The notes beneath the pieces were generated by a model. It had not been told where the DNA came from. It saw only the letters and a program-made list of their open reading frames with translations, and ran no database searches. DNA of 64,000 bases, taken from Oscheius dolichura. Lineage: Eukaryota > Nematoda > Chromadorea > Rhabditida > Rhabditidae. The first letter of the stretch is position 1. Each line of letters opens with the position of its first letter. Positions 57,937-64,000 of this stretch are shown here, piece after piece. The stretch covers positions 1,536,001 to 1,600,000 of the forward strand of contig OW051494.1 in NCBI GenBank assembly GCA_932521035.1, read 5' to 3'. Both the position numbers and the translations under genes were made by a program.

Positions 57937-59169
57937 AGATCACTCGCACTCGGTGAAGAATAAAAAGAGAAACGAGAAATCTGATTGGCACATACATTTC
58001 TGACAGTAAACAAGTATTTCAAGTGGTTGTTTTTCACTTTCTCGTGGTACTGTAGTCTCCTGAAGGAGAATAGCTGTTTTCGGTCGAATTTGCCTGCTTC
58101 TGATGGGCGTTCAGACAATTTTACAGGCTTTCCAACTCATTTCGAATCGTTCCTTCTCGTTATCTCTGACGGGCTTCGTGTTTTTCAGATTGAGTCGACT
58201 TCCAGTCATTTCTAACCAGCTGGATCGGTCCACTTCCTGGCTAGAGGGGTGTATATATTTGTGGCTTGTTCCAAGGAAGATTTTCGTCGGATTACAGTCT
58301 ATAGACAAAGGAGCGTCCTATGTTTTACTCCGTTCTTAACTAGGGACTCAACAAACATGATTTTTGACTGTTGTTTTCCCAATTCTGTCCATAATATGGC
58401 CGTATATCCTTCCTCACCTTTCTAATCAATTATTGCACTCATTTTGGTCCTTTAGGGTACAACATTTTTATAAATACGGTAGCTTGCAGTCTCAAAATCT
58501 TCTCCAGCTTCGTTTAGCTCGTTGGGAGCACCGCTATCTGCCCAACTTCCATACTACGGCATAATATCCCTTGAAATTGCCTGTATCCTGTATTTTTTTT
58601 CAATAAAAAGTAAAAACTGTCTCCTCTTTTAATATCGTCATTAACAATATTTTTATTATGTATTTTTGCCATAAAAAGGTCTCTAACAAGTGGTTAACAA
58701 GCTCTACTGATTATTTGTGTGGACTACTCTACTGCGAAACATTCCAATAATCCAATTGGTCTCGCGGGGAATTGAAAGGATAAAAACATAAGAAGGGCGG
58801 AATAACAACAGGCTAATGATATATTGTTAATAAAATTCTATAAAAAACAGCAGCACCAGAGATTAAGACAGGGATGATGCACAAAAACATATAGCTGGCT
58901 GAACAAAACAATTTGCCTCTCCCGGCTGGGGGTCGAAAGGGCGATCAACAAGTAGGGGGGAAATTCTGAAAAAAAAGGCAAAAAAACTAGATTAAAACGG
59001 GTTAAAATCAACAATTTAAGAAGCCACGGGGCTTCTAGTTTTGAAATATGAAATGTACACTTTTCTGGAAATGAAAATTTGAAAAGAATTGTAAGTGAAA
59101 AGGGCGATAACAAGGTGGGGGACGACTAGGGAAGAGAGAGAAGGAAAAAAACAAGGAAGGACTCTCTAC
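57937..59169. other. Convergent intergenic region
   Basis: No gene seen between the ends of the orphan (+) and HMG-box (-) genes. AATAAA-type signals occur at 57959 and 58600. Otherwise AT-rich, no repeats found. Confidence 0.5.
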
Positions 59170-62100
59170 TCAGTAGCGGGAGAGACGTTGATAACACTCT
59201 AGGTAGTAGTTGGCACTGTGGGGTGTCAGTGGCTCCTCATCTGGAAACAGAAATATGGAATCATGAGGTACAACGCCCGGGCGCGCATAAAAACGGCCTA
59301 CATAAAGCTTAGTCAACATTTGTGTGGCTACAGATTTTTTTGTCTGGGCGGTTAAGATGTAACGGGGTTCATTAGAATTGTCTTGACGTGCTCTCCAAGC
59401 AGGTCTTTGAAATTTGGAAATCGGCCAAGAAATGACCGAGATACGGACACAAACACCTGACACGCCCGTCTGCGCCTAAAAACGGGCGCGCCCGATAGTT
59501 GGCGTTTTGCCCATGTCTGTGGATGAATAAGCGTGGCTACACAGGAAAGAAGCCGGCAAAACAAGCAAGTTCTGCTTATTTTCGGCCACCTCCTGGCCCT
59601 TCCATTCTCTGAATTACTCCGGAATGACAAATGAATTCTATCGCCAAAGAACCGGGCCTTTCTCCAAATTCTTTACTATTTATTGTTAGATCTTACCTGG
59701 ATGTGGAAAAGCCGGTGCACACAGGGCCAGATAATAATTATCTAGAGCCTCCTTAGCCGGGTTGTGGTGAAGAACACGTGACGACGGATAATGATGAGAC
59801 ACTGGTGTTGAGGGGGCAACAAACACAACATTCCCGTCGACCGACTTGTTATTTTCCATGGTCTGCCCGCTGGGGAGGGCGTTTCCCCTGGTTAAAAGGA
59901 TCTGAAAAAGGCAAAAATAGACAAAAATTTGGATAAAAAACGAACTTTTCCGACTCTTCCTTCCATTATTATCTTCTTGGTAGGAGTCGCGAGGCCTTCC
60001 CTCCTTTCGAACGAGTTTTCCAGGCCGAGGGCTTGGGAAACGCTGGCTGAAATTTGAAGGGAACGTTTTGGAAAGATTATACAGAAAAAAAAAACTATAT
60101 TTTTAACCTACCGTAATCCTAGTTGGCGTGCGTTTGGAGCAAAGCGCGCGCCTTCAAACTACACCTCCTTACAGTTCCAAATTCAGCTTTTTCTATTGTT
60201 TGCTCTGTATTTTTTTCTTTGCTAATATGTTTTCTATCGTCTGGACGCCATAGTAGCTTCAAAAGATATGAGAAAAGTCCAAAAATAACGAAAAATTGGG
60301 GACATGAGGTGAAATGGAGCCTTATTGTCTGTTCCAATGGGGCGTTTCGAGACCTTTTGGTTATTTTGTGGTCAAATATTCTTGATTTTCATATTCACCA
60401 TTGATAATCAGGATATCACGATAAATTTTAGCCGAAAAAGTTCCTGAAGCGCCTGCCTTTGACTTTGGAAATGAGCTGTATTATAGAGCGCGCGTACTGG
60501 AAGAAAGTGGAAGACTATTAGAAATATTACGGTATAATAAAGTGCATAAATTTCTTGTAAAAAAATAACTTACAAAGAGGATCGTGAGCTTGGCTCCTCA
60601 GCGGCACAACTTCAATGATCTGCTGCTGTCCACTGATGGCTGTTGGCTTCGGTTGTTTTTGACTGGCTGGCTTAGCAAGCAGACCTAAAAAAGGGCAAAA
60701 TATGTTATTCTCTCTCTCTCTCTCTTTCTGTATTAAAAAGAAGGGGGATAATATTATTAATCTGGTTGAAAAGACCCAGATGGGGGGAAGAGATTTTTCA
60801 TTAAATTTCCCCTAACAAGAAGAAGATCCCCTCTCTGTTTGGAAGGGGGGATCACGCGACACGGCCACGACCCCCAGACCCCAGTCAACATACCCTTTTC
60901 TCCCTTCTCTCTCTCTCTTCTCTCTTTTGCCCTCCTCGTCGACGATGACGACGTAAACAACGAGGGCAGACAGAAAAATATATGGAAAAATAGGAGAGAG
61001 ACGAGCAAAACAATTCTCCTTCCCTTCAACGTTATGCGTCTGCTGGTAGAGGCGGATGCTGGGATAAGAAGGAGAAAGATGCTTGCTATATACTATGTAT
61101 GAGAGGTTTCTCCCATCATATCCTCACAAAATTTGTTATATGCTAGAGAACAGCAAAACAGCAAAACAGGACAGCACAGACGGCAACAATTAGATAGCCG
61201 GCCGAGTGGAAATTTCAACTCGGGGAGAGATAAATACCTTTTTGGGGGAATAATAGGGTGTCGTACGGTATTTTTACCGCAAGAAGCCTCGAAAGTTGGT
61301 GTATATCAGAACAGAAATTGTGAAAATAGGAGGCGATACAGTATCCCCTTAGTTTGGAAAAAGTGTAGCACCCGACGAGCATTCGAAACGGCTCGGTCCT
61401 CGATATTCCGACCCCTGCATCCGTAAAGTCTCGGCAAGACAAAGGAATAAAGGCGACACAGTTTTGTAACAGTTTTGAATAAAGATGATCCTCCTGCCGA
61501 GACTTTACGGGTGCAGGGGATCGGACTATCCGTGGGTCGAGCCTATAGAGTTACTCCGGGAAATACAGTATTCCTTCCTGTTATGCCTCTTTTCCTAATT
61601 TTATATTTATGTCTATGGTATCATAACATCCTCTAAACCTACCAGGAACCTCTACTATCCCTCCTCCTCCTCCTCCTGTTGTGGCCGTTTTTAATGAGGG
61701 CAATTTCAGTCGGCAGTCAAATTGTTCGTCGAGCTTTCTCTTCAATGAAGCCTTTCCGTCGTCAACATTCTGAAAATTGGGTTTTTCAAGGGGGCGATGG
61801 GTTAAAAACAGGAATAGCCCCTCTGCAGACGGCTCTACTTACTTGTAAGATGTAAACATCCTCATTTTCAAAGAAATTTTCCATTGGAAATTGGGATTTT
61901 TGGGGAGGAAATGATTGTTTAGTGACGAAATACAACGCGAGTCGATCGAAAACAAGGATGAGTTGGAGAATTTCAATTTTGGCGCTCGTATCCCCCCGAA
62001 CATGACGCCATCCTTGATACCAGCGCGGCATAAACAACTCGCGAGACTCTCTTCAAATTCTAAGGTCAATCTGGACGGAAAACATACCATATTCCTGGGG

Positions 62101-63368
62101 CTTTTAATAGTTTTCAGTATAGATTAATCTAGTCTTTTTAGTCCTGAGACTGGAAAATAAGGAACCGATTTGACGAGGAGCGTAACACTGTGTGTTGTGT
62201 TTACAGCACAATGCCAACACCCGTACATTTCCCCCCGAGTTTTTTTTTCATAAGTTTGATGATAACCGCCTCGTGTTTTGAGTATTATTGTTTTGGGATG
62301 ACAAATACAGCAACAAGAAAAATATGAATTTTGTGGCTCGTTGGCTTTTAGCGCATACTGAAGACGGTAGCTCTCTTCCCGGAGGACAGATAGGTCCAGA
62401 AAGGAGGAGAAAATGGGCAATGCCGCCACTTCGATAGAAATTTCTGATTACCAAAGGGGCAATATAGAGTTTTGACACCAATAATGGCCGGAATTTCAAT
62501 GATTCCGCCAGGAATATCCAACGAAACTGGTGAGAATTTTTGGCGGCAGTCAACTCTTTTTTCGGTGTTATGGAACGTTTCCAAGGCCAAATTTCCTGCT
62601 CAACCTCCTAATGCCTCAGACAAAAGTTGAAAAACAGCGATTTTGTGATAGATTTCGGCACAAAGAAACGCGGCGCCGAGGATTTACGGATTCTTCGGCA
62701 CGAAACTCGGCCGGGGGACTCTACAGCTTCTGGAGGAATCATTCTTCAACTTCAAATCGAAAAAAGGGTCCTACCTTCTCTTTCATTCCGCCTGAATTCT
62801 CCGAGTCGAGATATTTTAGCCGTTGAGCGGGTCTCATCTTCATCCATCCCGCCACAAGCTGAAAATATACATTTTTCTCTATAAAATCTTTAAAAACAAT
62901 GAATAAAATAGAATGAAATAGGTCTACTGACCCTTTTCTCAATGTCCCTGTACGGCAATTGGGGAAAACTCTTGCGTAGACGCTGTTCTTCGATGGATAA
63001 GAACTTGGCAAAGGCACATTCTGAAAAACGGCCATTTTACCCAGTTTTTTACTCTTTCCTTTGATTAATTTGATTTTTTCCGTGCCAACGAAATGTGGCA
63101 AACATAGAAAAGATCTTTAAAAAATTTCCGGGCTGTTCAAATAATCAAAATTCGGGCTAATAAGGGTGCCTACCTTCATTTCTTCGTTGTTCTCTCGTCA
63201 GTGGCTGTTTTGACTGATTTCTTGTGATTTTTTCACTGAAAATATTTAAATAAATATAAAACATACAGTAACCAACCTATTTGGGACAACAGCCGGCGGT
63301 GAGGGCGAGTTCCCGGGGGAGTCAGGCGACTCGGCCCTGCTCACCGTTGCTACAGGGACATCCGTCAT
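59170..63368 (-). CDS. HMG-box protein
   Basis: Nine minus-strand exons, 63368-63277, 63235-63174, 63020-62932, 62858-62775, 61769-61643, 60684-60574, 60046-59946, 59901-59697 and 59240-59170, join in phase to 313 aa. Residues about 48-105 look like one HMG box: CAFAKFLSIEEQRLRKSFPQ, then LPYRDIEKRLVAGWMKM and RLKYL, with the helix-2/3 Trp and Tyr in place. A basic KRKLDEQ at about 115 may be a nuclear signal, followed by a Gly run and Pro/Gln-rich sequence, then a C-terminal YYLECYQRL helix. Nuclear DNA or chromatin binding is inferred; the subfamily is not identified. The 1-kb intron 61770-62774 contains frames that could hide an exon, but the flanking phases already match. Confidence 0.82.
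59340..59490. repeat. Dispersed repeat, second copy
   Basis: In the last intron of the HMG-box gene. 59361-59420 is the reverse complement of 903-958, and AAATGACCGAGATACGG (59434 on) matches the AAATGACCGAGATATAGG near 986. A partial third match lies at about 42560-42590. Confidence 0.55.
61399..61530 (+). mobile_element. Hairpin MITE copy 7
   Basis: In an intron of the HMG-box gene, antisense to it. Left terminus slightly diverged (CCGACCCCTGCATCCGTAAA), right terminus standard (ACTTTACGGGTGCAGGGGAT). Internal TTTTGTAACAGTTTTGAATA as in copies 4 and 5. Confidence 0.9.
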
Positions 63369-64000
63369 GCCATATGAGAATTTTATGAGACGTCTTAAAA
63401 TAATATATTACGGTATAAATATAACATTAATGACGAAAAAATCCTATAAGAAAGTGTTATGAAATCGTTATTTGCTGACTAACGGGGCTGGGGAATCTCT
63501 GGAAGAGAATTTTTAATTTTAGGGCGCATTTACCTATAAAATAAGAGCCGGTGGCTATTAAAATGACGGATTTTAACATTTTCTACGGGAAAATAAGCAA
63601 ATAATGGAGAGAAAAACCATCAATACAGCTGAAAGTTGACATTTACTGTGCAAACTTTAGGCCATATGAATTCTTGACGGTCGCGATATTTTAAAATACG
63701 CAATTGCGTACCCTCTTCAAGTAACGCCGTGAAGAGCTCAAAATAGGGGAAAAATAAGTTTTTGAATTGATTTTTACATTAAAACAATGATTTTTTTCGG
63801 TTTATACAATATGTATAAATGTTTATTCAAAGAGAATACAAAAAGTAGACCCATAATTCATTTGAGAATGATCAAAGATATGAGAATATTGTCAAAAGTG
63901 GACTGAGAGTAAGGGAGAGGAGGGAGAAATGACATGGCATGGGAATATTTGGTTAGACCAAGGAATGTGAACATTTTCAATTGATTTTCAACACAAAAAG
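63369..64000. other. Upstream region of the HMG-box gene
   Basis: AT-rich, no gene seen. It should contain the HMG-box gene promoter. Confidence 0.45.

Overview
This window looks like nuclear DNA from a nematode, probably a rhabditid related to Caenorhabditis. The evidence is the gene set (7TM chemoreceptors, a PTL-1-type tau homologue, a ZYG-11/ZER1 protein, an irld-like receptor L-domain protein), many 40-50 bp introns ending in TTTCAG, and 5' acceptors just before start codons that suggest spliced-leader trans-splicing. The species cannot be named from this sequence alone. Exon models were built by hand from splice signals, reading phase and remembered family motifs; none has transcript support.

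Layout. 0-1.4 kb: 3' end of a chemoreceptor gene. 1.4-14.2 kb: long gene-poor stretch with a 150-bp tandem repeat, a tRNA-Asn, two hairpin mobile elements and a cluster of a GCCACAGTTA-containing motif. 14.2-20 kb: 19-exon ZYG-11/ZER1 family gene (+). 20-22.5 kb: repeat remnants. 22.5-24.2 kb: second, complete chemoreceptor (+), paralogous to the first. 24.2-27.2 kb: a decayed PIF/Harbinger transposon. 27.3-39.4 kb: three minus-strand genes in a row: secreted C-type lectin, protein-tyrosine sulfotransferase and the tau homologue ptl-1; two 5S rRNA genes and a second tRNA-Asn lie inside ptl-1 introns. 41.4-50.8 kb: three plus-strand genes: receptor L-domain membrane protein, TMEM245 homologue, and a small F-box-like protein. 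51.4-53.4 kb: minus-strand genes and duplicated exons, including a CCxxHD (phospholipase A2-like) exon and an in-frame stop. 54.3-57.9 kb: compact GC-rich block with a SKP1-related gene, a receptor-less tyrosine phosphatase and a membrane-anchored orphan. 59.2-63.4 kb: nine-exon HMG-box gene (-).

Functional links are limited. SKP1-like, F-box-like and ZYG-11/ZER1 proteins belong to cullin-RING ubiquitin ligases (SCF for the first two, CUL2 for the third), but their proximity here need not be meaningful. The strongest unexplained signals are non-coding: a ~130-bp hairpin element family with the terminal core CACCCGTAAAGTCTCGGCA (seven good copies plus divergent ones) and about twenty copies of a motif with core GCCACAGTTA, clustered in two regions on opposite strands with two distinct flanks.
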